Origin: Alcaligenes sp. SORT26 | Lineage (GTDB): Bacteria > Pseudomonadota > Gammaproteobacteria > Burkholderiales > Burkholderiaceae_B | Assembly (NCBI RefSeq): GCF_017377875.1 | Contig: NZ_CP070975.1 | Location: forward strand, 1,550,001-1,614,000 | Direction of reading: 5' to 3' | Length of the DNA stretch: 64,000 nucleotides | Shown here: positions 17,478-27,136 of the stretch, one piece after another | Layout of the letters: the number at the start of each line of letters is the position of its first letter | How positions within the stretch are numbered: the stretch's first letter is position 1 | The notes under the pieces: generated by a model | What the model saw: only the letters and a program-made list of their open reading frames with translations | Told to the model about the DNA's origin: nothing | The model's database searches: none | Translations under genes and position numbers: made by a program

Positions 17478-18521
17478 CTAAAGAGCGGCTTTTACGCGCT
17501 GAGCCACATCCAGCGGCACCCACTTGGACCAGGTGTCCTCGTGCTCTTTCAGGAACCATTGCGCCACATCCTCGGGCTCACCTTCGGTTTTTTCCATATG
17601 AGCCATGGTGTCGTTCATCAGCTCCAGAGGCATGCTGACATTAGCCAGGAAAGCCGTCAGCTCAGGAGCCGTTTTGGAGAACTCCGTATTCACGGCAGTA
17701 AACACCGGGTTTTCGGGGTAATCGCTAGGCTCGGGATTGGCGCAATTGGGGTCAGTCAGACACCCGTGCTTTTTCTCGTCATAAGCGGGCAGTTCCAGCT
17801 TGACCAGATCCATGGAGCCCACCAGCGGTGTGGGGTACCAGTAATAGAACACCACGTTTTCCTTGCGCTGATAGGCAGACGTCAAGGCAGCTTTTTGCGT
17901 GGCACCTGTACCGGGCGAGAACAGGGTGTAGGTATCACCCAGTTTCAGGGCATTGAACAGATTGCCGCTGACCACTTCACAACCCCAACCGGCCGGGCAG
18001 CCATAGAAGCGGCCTTTACCGGGTTCTTCGGGGTCTTTGAATTCATCTTTGAACTTGGGCAAGTCCGCAGCGGACTTCAGTTCAGGCAGGCGCTCGGCGG
18101 TGTAGCGTGGAATGAACCAGGCTTCGCCACCCATATAAATATCGCCAATACGTTTTACATTTCCCTTGGCTTCAGCCTGTTTCCAGGGATCAGCCACACT
18201 GTTGAGCCAGATTTCAGTGTTGACATCCAGGTCGCCTCGCTCCAATGCGGCCAGAGCCGGAAGCGTCTCGACCGAGATGACCTCAGTCTTGCAGCCATAA
18301 CCCTTGTCAGCAATAAAACGCTCGACTTCAGTCAGGACCAGATTCGATTCCCAATTCATGCCGCCAAAGCGGACAGTGCGGTCCAGTTCGCAGGCAACCG
18401 GCGTGGCGGCTTGTGCAGCGGACGACAAACCCAGCAAAATGCTGGTCAGCACAGAGGCTTGAATCAGGGGAAAGCGGTGCAAGCGCGACTTGGCACCGGC
18501 ATGAGGGAAGTATGAAGACAT
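17478..18521 (-). CDS. proX: Glycine betaine/proline ABC transporter, substrate-binding protein
   Basis: A 347-residue periplasmic protein. An N-terminal signal peptide ends near SSAAQAATPV (cleavage around residue 39). The mature part begins with RTVRFGGMNWESN and has the OpuAC-type fold with Trp-rich segments (FYYWYPTPLVG, GGEAWFIPRYT) expected for an aromatic box that binds quaternary ammonium. A GGAG-rich ribosome site (AAGGAGGAGC) lies just before the ATG. It is the first gene of proXWV; choline or proline betaine could also be ligands. Confidence 0.88.
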   Translation of the reverse strand: MSSYFPHAGAKSRLHRFPLIQASVLTSILLGLSSAAQAATPVACELDRTVRFGGMNWESNLVLTEVERFIADKGYGCKTEVISVETLPALAALERGDLDVNTEIWLNSVADPWKQAEAKGNVKRIGDIYMGGEAWFIPRYTAERLPELKSAADLPKFKDEFKDPEEPGKGRFYGCPAGWGCEVVSGNLFNALKLGDTYTLFSPGTGATQKAALTSAYQRKENVVFYYWYPTPLVGSMDLVKLELPAYDEKKHGCLTDPNCANPEPSDYPENPVFTAVNTEFSKTAPELTAFLANVSMPLELMNDTMAHMEKTEGEPEDVAQWFLKEHEDTWSKWVPLDVAQRVKAAL

Positions 18522-19008
18522 GATGCTCCTCCTTGAGTTACTGGGACGCGTCCTGCATGATCAGTCGGCGCCAAGGCTAAAGGGGTGTGCGGAAGACGAT
18601 GCTCTTATCGCCAATACATACCTACGTAGAGAGCGAGTGCCAGGCACTCACAAGAAACCCGGGACGATGTAGATGGGCAAAACCCTTTTTTATACCGTCC
18701 TGTGCCTTGACCGAAACAAAACGGCTGGGGCTGGGCTACACCGCGCGGGGCGATGATTTGGTGCGAAGAGAACACGCTGTTCAAGCGGTTCCGGATCGAA
18801 TTGATGAATCTGATAAGGAGGCCATTCTACGGCGCTTTGCAATCAAAAACAAATTATTACCGAGCAAAACCAGTAGAAATCAAAAATATGTCAATGGCGA
18901 AAACACAACAAAACCCTTGTTTGGCGTGGTTTTAGCGATTTTACGAACTTTATTTTGTTACCAATTAATTCCCGATGAATCGGCGTAATTAAGAACCAGC
19001 CCAGAAAA
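18522..19008. other. Noncoding region upstream of proX, no recognised gene
   Basis: About 490 bases upstream of proX contain no gene I recognise. The plus-strand frame 18587-18988 gives a 133-residue chain with no family-like pattern. Most of the region must be proX promoter and leader. The palindrome gaaca-cgc-tgttc is at 18770-18782. The segment 18840-19000 is AT-rich, unlike its neighbours. Confidence 0.5.
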
Positions 19009-19050
19009 GACAAATGACAAGGCATAAAAACCTTGTCATTTGTCCTTGGG
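19009..19050 (-). terminator. Intrinsic terminator of cfa
   Basis: A perfect 14-bp stem (gacaaatgacaagg / ccttgtcatttgtc, 19009-19022 and 19031-19044) begins 16 bases after the cfa stop codon. On the minus strand the stem is followed by TTTTCT. Confidence 0.9.
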
Positions 19051-19059
19051 CCAAGCCGA

Positions 19060-20316
19060 TCAGGATTGGTACATATAGTCCCGCCGCCATGGGTAAACCA
19101 GGTCTGGTGCGTAATCCAGCTCCTGCGCCCGCCCGGCACTTTGTGCCTGAGCCAGAACCTGATGCAAGGCAATCCAGCCGTGCTCAAAGCCCATCGCGCA
19201 ACCCGCCAGATACACCCGGTAAGCACGCAGGGATTTCTGCCCTTGCTCGGAATCCAGCGTTGCCTTGGCCTTGTCCAACTGACTCTCCAAAGCATCACTC
19301 CAGGCCCACAGAGTACGCGCGTAGTGAGGGCGCAGATTTTCAATATCCAGGCCTTCCAGACCGCCCTCGGCCAAATGCCGCAGCACATGACTGATATGGG
19401 TCAGCTCCCCACCAGGGAAAATGTACTTTTCGATAAAGTCGCCCATGCCCGCACCGAGCTGGCTATTGTCCACCCCCCCGGCGGTAATGCCGTGGTTCAG
19501 GATCAAGCCACCAGGCTTGACCAGACGACGCAGCTTGTCAAAGTAAGCGCTAAGCTGAGCGCGGCCTACATGCTCGAACATCCCGACCGAGGCCAGCTTG
19601 TCATAAGGCTTGAGTTCGTCCAGCTCACGATAGTCCAGCAGCATCATGCGAGCCCGGCCCGTCAGGCCCTTTTGCTCGATCAGTCCGTTTACATAAGCGT
19701 GCTGGTTGCGTGACAAGGTAATGCCCGTCACGTCTACATCGTAATTTTCAGCCGCCCACATCAAGAGACCACCCCACCCTGCCCCCACATCCAGAAAACG
19801 CTCGCCTGGCTGCAAACGCAGCTTGCGACAAATGTGGTCCAGCTTGGCTTCCTGAGCCTGGGCCAGCGTCATGTCCGGCTCCCGATAATAGGCGCAGGAA
19901 TAGACCCGACGCGGGTCCAGCCACAAGGCATAGAAGTCGTCCGACAAGTCGTAGTGAAACTGGATCTGCTTGGCATCCTTCTCCTGGGAGTGACGCCAGA
20001 CGGAGGTCAGGTGTTTGACAATGGAAGTCAGCCAGCCCGCCTGAGCCGCATCCACCGGGGAGCCCGGCAGGATGTCTGCGGCCAAGTGCATCAAATCCCG
20101 CATGGAGCCCTCAAAATCCATGCGCCCTTCTACGTAGGCCTCACCCAACTGCCCGGATTGCCCGGCAGCCAGTTGTGCCAATGTGGCGTTGTCTTTGATG
20201 GTCAGATGAACCGAGGCATTGGCCGCCCCGACTTGCTCGCCGTTGGGCAAAGTCAGCCGAATCGGAACACTGAGCTGATCTAATTTGGCCTGAACCATTG
20301 ATGAAATTGAACTCAA
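19060..20316 (-). CDS. cfa: Cyclopropane-fatty-acyl-phospholipid synthase
   Basis: A 418-residue S-adenosylmethionine-dependent enzyme that adds a methylene bridge to unsaturated phospholipid acyl chains, typically in stationary phase or acid stress. The SAM site is FLDVGAGWGGLLMWAA, followed by VTGITLSRNQ, and the active-site region has SVGMFEHVG and QLGAGMGDFIEKYIFPGGEL. I chose TTG at 20316 because AAGGAGG lies five bases upstream; the first ATG (20298) lies 18 bases inside and the one at 20373 precedes the site. A terminator follows at 19009. Confidence 0.92.
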   Translation of the reverse strand: MSSISSMVQAKLDQLSVPIRLTLPNGEQVGAANASVHLTIKDNATLAQLAAGQSGQLGEAYVEGRMDFEGSMRDLMHLAADILPGSPVDAAQAGWLTSIVKHLTSVWRHSQEKDAKQIQFHYDLSDDFYALWLDPRRVYSCAYYREPDMTLAQAQEAKLDHICRKLRLQPGERFLDVGAGWGGLLMWAAENYDVDVTGITLSRNQHAYVNGLIEQKGLTGRARMMLLDYRELDELKPYDKLASVGMFEHVGRAQLSAYFDKLRRLVKPGGLILNHGITAGGVDNSQLGAGMGDFIEKYIFPGGELTHISHVLRHLAEGGLEGLDIENLRPHYARTLWAWSDALESQLDKAKATLDSEQGQKSLRAYRVYLAGCAMGFEHGWIALHQVLAQAQSAGRAQELDYAPDLVYPWRRDYMYQS

Positions 20317-20603
20317 CTTCGCCTCCTTGTATGTAAACAAACAAAGATGACAATGTGTCCTGCACATCGACACACTGCCCGTAAGCTGTCAATCCTGTAG
20401 CCTACTGCATTCAAGCCCTCAATCCGTTGCGTCAAAGTCACGAATCATGTGCTTCATACCTAAAGCACATAGACCGGAATTGACATTACCCCATGCTAAA
20501 CTGCCTGCCTTTGGCCCTTTGCATCGGTTTGCATTGATGCGCGGCGCGGGGTAGTCGGTCTAGGCTCACAGTCAGGATCTGCCCCACCTTAATACTTGGC
20601 CCG

Positions 20604-21797
20604 ATGACACGCAACCACTCCCCTGCATTTCCTCCCTGGCTCGTTTTGATGGGGCTGCTGACCGCCCTGGGGCCCCTGGCCATCGACATGTACCTGCCCG
20701 CCTTCCCGGCAATGGCAGACAGCCTGAACACTTCAGCGGGCATGGTCGAACGCACACTGGCTGGTTTCTTGTTGGGTGTGGGCCTTGCCCAGTTGGTCTA
20801 TGGCCCCATGGCCGACCGCTTTGGTCGCAAGCCGCCGCTCCTGCTGGGCGTCCTGATTTTCACCGTGGCTTCCTTTTTCTGTGCCCGCGCCAGCGATATT
20901 GACGAGCTGACCGTCTGGCGTATCGTGCAAGCCTTTGGTGGTGCCGCAGGCATGGCCATCCCCCGTGCCGTTATCCGCGATCGCTTTGAGACTCGCGAAG
21001 CGGCACGCGCCCTGTCCATGCTGATGCTGATCATGGGCGTCATGCCCATTCTGGCACCCCTGATCGGCGGGCAGATTCTGCTCTTTAGCGACTGGCGTGG
21101 CATCTTCTTCTTTATGGCAGCTTGCGGTGTGCTGCTGTGGCTGCTGACTTTTTTCACCATGAAAGAGTCCCTGGCCCCTGAACGGGTCTTGCCCTTGCAG
21201 CCCAAACTGATTGCACACAATTACAGTGCTCTGCTGCGCGACCGGCCCTTTATGTTTTACTCGCTGGCCGCCGGTTTCAGTTCTGCAGGCATGTTTGCCT
21301 ATATCGCCGGATCCCCACGCGTCTTTATTGAATTATTTGCCGTGGACCCACGCCATTTCGGTTTTTATTTCGGCGCCAATGCGGCCTGTCTGATTGTGTT
21401 CTCCCAAGTCAGCGCCCGTTTACTGAATACCTACAGCCCGCCCACCTTGTTGCGTATCGCACAAGGGCTGCAAGTTATCTTTACTGTGCTGGGTGCCATC
21501 CTGACGCTGATTGGCGTGCTGGACCTGACCTGGCTGATGGTGACTCTGATGGGCTTTATGGCTTGCCAGGGCTTTGTGAACCCCAACTCTGCTGCCCTGG
21601 CTCTGTCCGAGCAGGGGCATCGTCTGGGAACAGCATCGGCCCTGATGGGAGCATTGCAAATGCTGTGCGGTGCGCTGGCCGGTTTTGCTGTCAGTAGTTG
21701 GGCGGCTTCCGATGCTTTGCCATTGACGGCTGTATTAGCCTGTTGCGCTGTCTTATCGTGGCTGTTTGGCCGCAATGCAGCGACAAAAGCACGGTAA
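20604..21797 (+). CDS. Bcr/CflA family multidrug efflux MFS transporter
   Basis: A 397-residue twelve-span pump. The N-terminus carries LTALGPLAIDMYLPAFPAMA, the hallmark of the Bcr/CflA group, and the loop 2-3 motif YGPMADRFGRKPPLL. These pumps extrude bicyclomycin, sulfonamides or chloramphenicol with protons; the substrate here is not shown. Its promoter must lie in the 287-base divergent gap shared with cfa; I cannot fix the boxes. Confidence 0.88.
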   Translation: MTRNHSPAFPPWLVLMGLLTALGPLAIDMYLPAFPAMADSLNTSAGMVERTLAGFLLGVGLAQLVYGPMADRFGRKPPLLLGVLIFTVASFFCARASDIDELTVWRIVQAFGGAAGMAIPRAVIRDRFETREAARALSMLMLIMGVMPILAPLIGGQILLFSDWRGIFFFMAACGVLLWLLTFFTMKESLAPERVLPLQPKLIAHNYSALLRDRPFMFYSLAAGFSSAGMFAYIAGSPRVFIELFAVDPRHFGFYFGANAACLIVFSQVSARLLNTYSPPTLLRIAQGLQVIFTVLGAILTLIGVLDLTWLMVTLMGFMACQGFVNPNSAALALSEQGHRLGTASALMGALQMLCGALAGFAVSSWAASDALPLTAVLACCAVLSWLFGRNAATKAR

Positions 21798-21800
21798 AAC

Positions 21801-21830
21801 TTGATCTAAGTGATTTTTCCATATTAGAAT
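21801..21830 (+). promoter_or_regulatory. Candidate promoter of rpmB-rpmG
   Basis: A -35 box TTGATC (21801-21806) and a -10 box TAGAAT (21825-21830) are 18 bases apart, four bases after the stop of the Bcr-type gene. They would give a leader of about 95 bases before rpmB. Confidence 0.5.
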
Positions 21831-21935
21831 AATCTTCTTTCGACCCCAGCTTGGGGTTAACACGATCCTAATTTTACAATCGCCCGCGGCTTTTTCGTTT
21901 AGCGGAGGCAGATTTAGATCTCAAGGGGTATGACC

Positions 21936-22172
21936 ATGGCACGCGTATGCCAAGTGACCGGAAAAGGCCCAATGTCGGGCAACAATGTTTCGCACGCCAA
22001 CAATAAAACAAAGCGTCGCTTCCTGCCAAACCTGCAGTCCCGTCGTTTCTGGGTTGAAAGTGAAAACCGTTGGGTTCGCCTGCGTGTTTCCGCTAATGCT
22101 ATCCGCACCATCGACAAGAACGGTATCGAATCCGTTCTGGCCGAAATGCGCTCCCGCGGCGAAAAGTTCTAA
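21936..22172 (+). CDS. rpmB: 50S ribosomal protein L28
   Basis: A 78-residue ribosomal protein that begins [17 protein letters not shown] and contains [16 protein letters not shown], matching L28 along its whole length. I start it at 21936 (AAGGGG seven bases upstream) rather than 21930. It is followed by L33 with a 35-base gap, the same order as in many Proteobacteria. Confidence 0.98.
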   Translation: MARVCQVTGKGPMSGNNVSHANNKTKRRFLPNLQSRRFWVESENRWVRLRVSANAIRTIDKNGIESVLAEMRSRGEKF

Positions 22173-22207
22173 GCTGCGCTTCTTAAACATTTAACCAGGA
22201 GCTCATC

Positions 22208-22375
22208 ATGGCAAAAGGTATACGCGAAAAAATCAAACTCGAATCGTCCGCCGGTACGGGTCACTTCTACACCACCACCAAAAACAAGCGCAACATGCCT
22301 GAAAAGATGGTGATCAAGAAATTTGACCCCGTCGTTCGCAAGCACGTCGAGTACAAAGAAACCAAGCTGCGTTAA
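22208..22375 (+). CDS. rpmG: 50S ribosomal protein L33
   Basis: A 55-residue protein read directly from the DNA: it begins [18 protein letters not shown] and ends [11 protein letters not shown]. It has no cysteine, so this is the zinc-independent form of L33. The spacing, AGGAGCTCATC before ATG, gives a good ribosome site. It forms an operon with rpmB and is followed by a terminator. Confidence 0.97.
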   Translation: MAKGIREKIKLESSAGTGHFYTTTKNKRNMPEKMVIKKFDPVVRKHVEYKETKLR

Positions 22376-22408
22376 TCCGCAAACCCGCTGCTACAGCGGA
22401 CTGGTTTT

Positions 22409-22440
22409 AAAAAAGCCTCTGCCCTGCAGAGGCTTTTTTA
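22409..22440 (+). terminator. Intrinsic terminator of rpmB-rpmG
   Basis: Stem aaagcctctgc / gcagaggcttt with loop cct and a T-run, 33 bases after the L33 stop codon. Confidence 0.93.
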
Positions 22441-22451
22441 TTGCCTGTTTA

Positions 22452-23018
22452 TTAGCAAGCTTGATCTCGCAGGAACACCGGCAAATCATTGGACTCCGGT
22501 GTAAATGGCACTTGATACATCATGTCGCTGACAAAACCTCGGTGATACGTGCTGTGGTTCACGACATGCAGAATGATTTGTTCGCGCGTCATGGCCCCTT
22601 GCCCACCACCCACAAATTCAAAATGAATGACTTTCGCCAAGTCCTGACAGGGCCAGGCCTCCACACAGTCCATGTACCAGCGGTCCATCTCCTGCACAGC
22701 CTCCCATAAGTCCGCCAAAGCAGGCGTCTGATCGGTATTGCGCGATGTGTACGCGTGCTTTTTCCCCTGCAGGTGGTGCCTGAAAATATCATCGACCACG
22801 TAAATGTGATTCAGGGTGTGCACCATATTGCCAAAGCGGGTAGGTCTAGGCTTTAAGGCTTCGCCTGCAGGCAGCTCCATCACATTCTTGAAGGTCAAGG
22901 TATTGGCCCACTGCTTGTAACGCAGCAGCATTCTCAAGGTGTTTGCTACTGACGAGGAAGACCCGGCTTGATCGTCCGTCTGCTTGAGAAGAGAAGGGTC
23001 ATGAGAAACGGTATTCAT
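22452..23018 (-). CDS. DinB family protein
   Basis: A 188-residue four-helix DinB fold. The usual metal histidines are His71 (LNHIYVVDD) and the pair in VNHSTYHRG at about 150-155. DinB-like proteins bind a metal and some act as thiol-dependent transferases or hydrolases; no specific reaction is known here. The protein has a polar 25-residue N-terminal extension before LRMLLRYKQWAN, so the true start could be slightly downstream. It is convergent with rpmB-rpmG. Confidence 0.82.
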   Translation of the reverse strand: MNTVSHDPSLLKQTDDQAGSSSSVANTLRMLLRYKQWANTLTFKNVMELPAGEALKPRPTRFGNMVHTLNHIYVVDDIFRHHLQGKKHAYTSRNTDQTPALADLWEAVQEMDRWYMDCVEAWPCQDLAKVIHFEFVGGGQGAMTREQIILHVVNHSTYHRGFVSDMMYQVPFTPESNDLPVFLRDQAC

Positions 23019-23132
23019 GCTTTATTCCTGGTCTGTTATCAAGATTCCCTGCCATTCGCCCATTGCACGCGGGCACCTTCCCCCGATCAACGCTGACAGG
23101 CGCACCGACGAGTGCCACAGTAGAGAGCGCGC

Positions 23133-23762
23133 TTAGTCCGGCGAGCTCAGTAGCTTCAATCCTGCCGCCGCAAATGTTACCGACAGCACACCCTCGATCC
23201 AGCGGCGCGCTCTTGCATAGAGCGTAATCATCATGGCTGTTGAAAAGGCAATGGCATAGCTGCTGAACACCATGATGCCCAGCAAGACACAGCCGCCCAC
23301 AATCATGGCCAAGCCTGCGCCTGCGGTCTCCTGGCCAACTCCCAGCGAGATAATCGCTACCCAGGCCATCAAGGCTTTAGGATTGCCCATATGCATGAGC
23401 ACACCCTGCCGATACAGTGCGCGGTAGCGCGGCGTCTTGTGCCCCTGACTTTTCCCCACCTGACCAGAGACGGGGCTCATTGCCGACTTGCCCGCCCGAA
23501 AAGCCAGGTACAGAAGGTACAGGCCGCCTGCCATCTTCAGAAAGACCAAGGCTTGAACATGCGTCGCCAGCAAAGCAGAAACCCCGCTGGCCGCCAGAAT
23601 CGCCCAGAACATCGAGCCGGTCACCACCCCGGCGGCCAAAGCCAGCGCAGAGCGACGGCCATCACGCATGGCTGTGCCCATAATGGCCATATTGCTGGGC
23701 CCTGGACTGGCGGTGGCAATCAGATAGGTTCCGTAAACAAGTGCAAGCTGGCTGGCGATCAT
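23133..23762 (-). CDS. LysE family amino acid exporter
   Basis: A 209-residue six-span membrane protein. The N-terminus has TASPGPSNMAIMGTAMRDGRRSALALA, the ASPGPxN(M) signature of the LysE/RhtB family, and the central HMGNPKALMAW motif is also diagnostic. Members export amino acids or derived compounds. The VOC gene lies 45 bases upstream in the same orientation and may share its transcript. Confidence 0.9.
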   Translation of the reverse strand: MIASQLALVYGTYLIATASPGPSNMAIMGTAMRDGRRSALALAAGVVTGSMFWAILAASGVSALLATHVQALVFLKMAGGLYLLYLAFRAGKSAMSPVSGQVGKSQGHKTPRYRALYRQGVLMHMGNPKALMAWVAIISLGVGQETAGAGLAMIVGGCVLLGIMVFSSYAIAFSTAMMITLYARARRWIEGVLSVTFAAAGLKLLSSPD

Positions 23763-23807
23763 AAGGGCAGACTCCGGAAATCCAACAAATCGTTTGCAAG
23801 CGCCACG

Positions 23808-24212
23808 CTAGGGCAAAAGGTCAGCACGATAAACAAGATGAATCTTGTTGCCATCCGGGTCACGCAGGTAGGCACCGTAATAGCCATTGCCATAATGGGG
23901 ACGCGGGCCTGGGGCACCCTCATCACGACCACCATGAGCCATACCGCCTTCATAAGCCGTGTGGACGGCTTCTTGCGAAGGAGCCAGAAAGGCCACCATG
24001 CTGCCATTACCCACACTGGCCAACTCCCCATCCAGGGGGCTGTAAACGTAAAAACGCGGCAAAACTGCTTGCGTACCCACCCAGCACAAGGCGGCTGGCC
24101 CGCCATCGGGCGTGACCATTCGGCGTTTCAAGCCAAGCGGAATCAGGACCGCATCATAAAACTGAGCAGCGCGCTCCAGATCACGCGATCCGACGGTAAT
24201 GTGGCTAAACAT
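23808..24212 (-). CDS. VOC family protein (glyoxalase-like)
   Basis: A 134-residue vicinal-oxygen-chelate fold protein: FSHITVGSRDLERAAQFYDAVL at the start of the first module and LRDPDGNKIHLVYRA at the end of the second. His4 in the first motif and the His of the closing motif (GNKIHLVY) are candidate metal ligands. ATG 24212 has AGGAG six bases upstream, while the in-frame ATG at 24236 has none. The substrate is unknown. It lies 45 bases upstream of the lysE-type gene. Confidence 0.85.
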   Translation of the reverse strand: MFSHITVGSRDLERAAQFYDAVLIPLGLKRRMVTPDGGPAALCWVGTQAVLPRFYVYSPLDGELASVGNGSMVAFLAPSQEAVHTAYEGGMAHGGRDEGAPGPRPHYGNGYYGAYLRDPDGNKIHLVYRADLLP

Positions 24213-24427
24213 CAAGCTCTCCTGCCTGGCCGTCATCCCGACCAGGTCTCTTGCGCCAAGGAACTGCCGTTAAGCGGCATAAATTCTAACGGTATACCAA
24301 TTTCGAGCGGCTGGCTGGCTGAATTTTCAGAGACTTTCCACACTCGCCTCGCGGCCCGAACTTCGGCCTGATTCTTCTAGTGACGACACAGCCCACCTTG
24401 CAAGCGTCCACATCGACATTTGCCCCG

Positions 24428-24433
24428 TATAAT
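24428..24433 (+). promoter_or_regulatory. Candidate -10 box of leuS
   Basis: A perfect TATAAT. It would start transcription near base 24440, between two possible leuS starts, and so excludes the upstream ATG at 24432. The -35 is not clear. Confidence 0.5.
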
Positions 24434-24476
24434 GGCGGATACTCCTTTACTTCTGTCTAAAACGGTATTGCCACTC

Positions 24477-27134
24477 ATGCAGGAACGTTACAACCCCAGC
24501 GAGGTTGAACAACTCGCTCAGCAAAACTGGACCGATCGGGACGCCTATCGTGCCGTCGAAAACGCCACCGCTCCCGATGGCTCGCTCAAACCCAAGTTTT
24601 ACGCATGCTCCATGCTGCCCTATCCTAGCGGCAAGCTACACATGGGTCACGTGCGCAACTACACCATCAACGACATGATGGCGCGCCAGCTACGCATGCG
24701 CGGTTTCAACGTTCTCATGCCCATGGGCTGGGATGCTTTTGGCATGCCCGCTGAAAACGCCGCCATCAAATCGCAAGTCCCACCCGCCAAGTGGACCTAC
24801 GACAACATCGCTTACATGAAAAAGCAGATGCAGGCGATGGGTCTGGCAATCGACTGGTCGCGCGAAATGTGCGCCTGCGATCCCGAATACTACAAATGGA
24901 ACCAGTGGCTGTTCCTGAAAATGCTGGAAAAAGGCATTGCCTACCGCAAGACCCAGACCGTGAACTGGGACCCGGTAGACCAAACCGTTCTGGCCAACGA
25001 ACAGGTTATTGAAGGCCGTGGCTGGCGCTCTGGCGCGCTGGTTGAAAAGCGCGAAATTCCTGGCTACTACCTGCGCATTACCGATTACGCCGAAGAGCTG
25101 CTGGACACCGTAAAAACCGGCTTGCCCGGCTGGCCCGAGCGTGTGCGTCTGATGCAGGAAAACTGGATCGGCAAGAGTCAGGGCGTACGCTTTGCCTTCC
25201 CTCACGATATTCGTGATGAGCAAGGCCAACTGATTCAGGACGGTCGTCTGTACGTGTTCACCACTCGCGTGGACACCATCATGGGCGTGACCTTCTGTGC
25301 TGTTGCCCCTGAACACCCGCTGGCTGCCCTGGCTGCCCGCAGCAATCCCGAGCTGACGGCCTTTATTGAAGAATGCAAGAAAGGCGGCACCACGGAAGCC
25401 GATATGGCTACCCGTGAAAAAGAAGGCTTGCCTACCGGCCTGACCGTCAAGCACCCACTGACTGGCGCAGACGTTCCTGTCTGGGTCGGTAACTACGTCT
25501 TGATGAGCTACGGCGACGGTGCCGTCATGGGCGTGCCTGCTCACGACGAACGCGACTTCGCCTTTGCTCTGAAATACCAATTGCCTATTCAGCAAGTCAT
25601 TGGCGTTGAAGGCAAAGACTACGACGCCACCCAATGGCAAGACTGGTACGGCGACAAGCAGCAAGGCCAAACCATCAATTCCGGCAAGTACGACGGCCTG
25701 GCACACGTCGCTGCCGTGGATGCGATTGCCGCCGACCTGAACGCCAAAGAACTGGGCGAAAAGCAAACCACCTTCCGTCTGCGCGATTGGGGTATTTCCC
25801 GTCAGCGCTACTGGGGCACCCCTATCCCTATCATTCATTGCGATGATTGCGGCCCGGTTCCTGTTCCAGAAAAAGACCTGCCCGTGGTTCTGCCTGAAGA
25901 GCTGATTCCCGATGGCAGCGGCAACCCGCTGAACAAGCACGACGCCTTCCTGAAGTGCGCCTGCCCTTCTTGCGGCAAACCTGCCCGTCGTGAAACCGAC
26001 ACCATGGACACATTTGTGGACTCGTCCTGGTACTTCCTGCGCTACACCACGCCTGCGCTGAACGACTCCATGACTGATCCACGCACCGATTACTGGATGC
26101 CTATGGATCAGTACATCGGTGGTATCGAACACGCTGTGCTGCACTTGCTGTATGCACGCTTCTGGACCAAAGTCATGCGCGACATGGGCCTGGTCAAGAT
26201 TGACGAGCCCTTTACCCGCCTGCTGTGCCAGGGCATGGTGCTGAACCACAGCTATACCCGTCGCACGCCACAAGGCGGCATCGAATACTTCTGGCCTGAA
26301 AACGTCGAAAACATTTACGACGAAAAAGGCGCGATTGTCGGTGCCCGCTTGAAGAGCGATGGTTTGCCCGTGCAGTACAACGGCATTGGCACCATGTCCA
26401 AGTCCAAGAACAACGGCGTGGATCCTCAGTCGTTGATCGACTCGATGGGCGCCGACACCGCCCGCCTGTTCATCATGTTCGCCAGCCCACCCGAGCAAAC
26501 TCTGGAGTGGTCAGATTCGGGCGTGGACGGAGCCAACCGCTTCCTGCGCCGCCTGTGGTCCTTCTGCTACAACCACGCCGACGCCCTGCGCGCCGGTAAT
26601 GCCCAGGCGACCGACTGGAGCGATCTGGACGCGGCTGCCAAGCGTACCCGTCTGGAAATCCATTCCCTGCTCAAGCAAGCCAATTACGACTACGAACGTA
26701 TTCAGTACAACACCGTTGTCTCGGCTTGCATGAAGATGCTCAACACCCTGGAGCAGACTCAGTGGGAAGATACACCTGCCGCGCAACGCGCCCTGGCTGA
26801 AACCACCTCCATCCTGTTGCGTGTGCTCTACCCTGTGGTGCCACACATCACCTGGCAGTTGTGGCGTGAGCTGGGCTGGGCCGACGGTCTGGGCGATATG
26901 CTGGATGCCCAATGGCCTGAAGTCGATGAGCAAGCCCTGATTGCCGACGAAGTCGAACTGATGCTGCAAGTCAATGGCAAGCTGCGTGGTTCGCTGGTCG
27001 TACCTCAGGGAGCGGAAAAAGCCGCCATTGAACAAGCTGCCGCCGAACACGCGGCTGTGCTCAAGTATCTGGAAGGCCGCCCCGCCAAGCGCATCATTGT
27101 GGTGCCTGGCAAACTCGTTAACGTCGTAGGTTAA
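24477..27134 (+). CDS. leuS: Leucyl-tRNA synthetase
   Basis: An 885-residue class I synthetase that charges tRNA-Leu. The first ATP motif is [14 protein letters not shown]; the CP1 editing domain follows, with TTRVDTIMG and the catalytic Asp region VPAHDERDF. The second ATP motif reads MSKSK with Thr before it ([10 protein letters not shown]) instead of KMSKS. The C-terminal anticodon-binding part ends with KLVNVVG. ATG 24477 fits the usual MQERYNP start; upstream ATGs are excluded by the TATAAT. It heads the leuS-lptE-holA run. Confidence 0.97.
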   Translation: MQERYNPSEVEQLAQQNWTDRDAYRAVENATAPDGSLKPKFYACSMLPYPSGKLHMGHVRNYTINDMMARQLRMRGFNVLMPMGWDAFGMPAENAAIKSQVPPAKWTYDNIAYMKKQMQAMGLAIDWSREMCACDPEYYKWNQWLFLKMLEKGIAYRKTQTVNWDPVDQTVLANEQVIEGRGWRSGALVEKREIPGYYLRITDYAEELLDTVKTGLPGWPERVRLMQENWIGKSQGVRFAFPHDIRDEQGQLIQDGRLYVFTTRVDTIMGVTFCAVAPEHPLAALAARSNPELTAFIEECKKGGTTEADMATREKEGLPTGLTVKHPLTGADVPVWVGNYVLMSYGDGAVMGVPAHDERDFAFALKYQLPIQQVIGVEGKDYDATQWQDWYGDKQQGQTINSGKYDGLAHVAAVDAIAADLNAKELGEKQTTFRLRDWGISRQRYWGTPIPIIHCDDCGPVPVPEKDLPVVLPEELIPDGSGNPLNKHDAFLKCACPSCGKPARRETDTMDTFVDSSWYFLRYTTPALNDSMTDPRTDYWMPMDQYIGGIEHAVLHLLYARFWTKVMRDMGLVKIDEPFTRLLCQGMVLNHSYTRRTPQGGIEYFWPENVENIYDEKGAIVGARLKSDGLPVQYNGIGTMSKSKNNGVDPQSLIDSMGADTARLFIMFASPPEQTLEWSDSGVDGANRFLRRLWSFCYNHADALRAGNAQATDWSDLDAAAKRTRLEIHSLLKQANYDYERIQYNTVVSACMKMLNTLEQTQWEDTPAAQRALAETTSILLRVLYPVVPHITWQLWRELGWADGLGDMLDAQWPEVDEQALIADEVELMLQVNGKLRGSLVVPQGAEKAAIEQAAAEHAAVLKYLEGRPAKRIIVVPGKLVNVVG

Positions 27135-27136
27135 TC

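Noticed and set aside
18587-18988. A 133-residue plus-strand protein upstream of proX
   Set aside because: No family-like pattern, no ribosome site and a sharp change in base composition in the middle.
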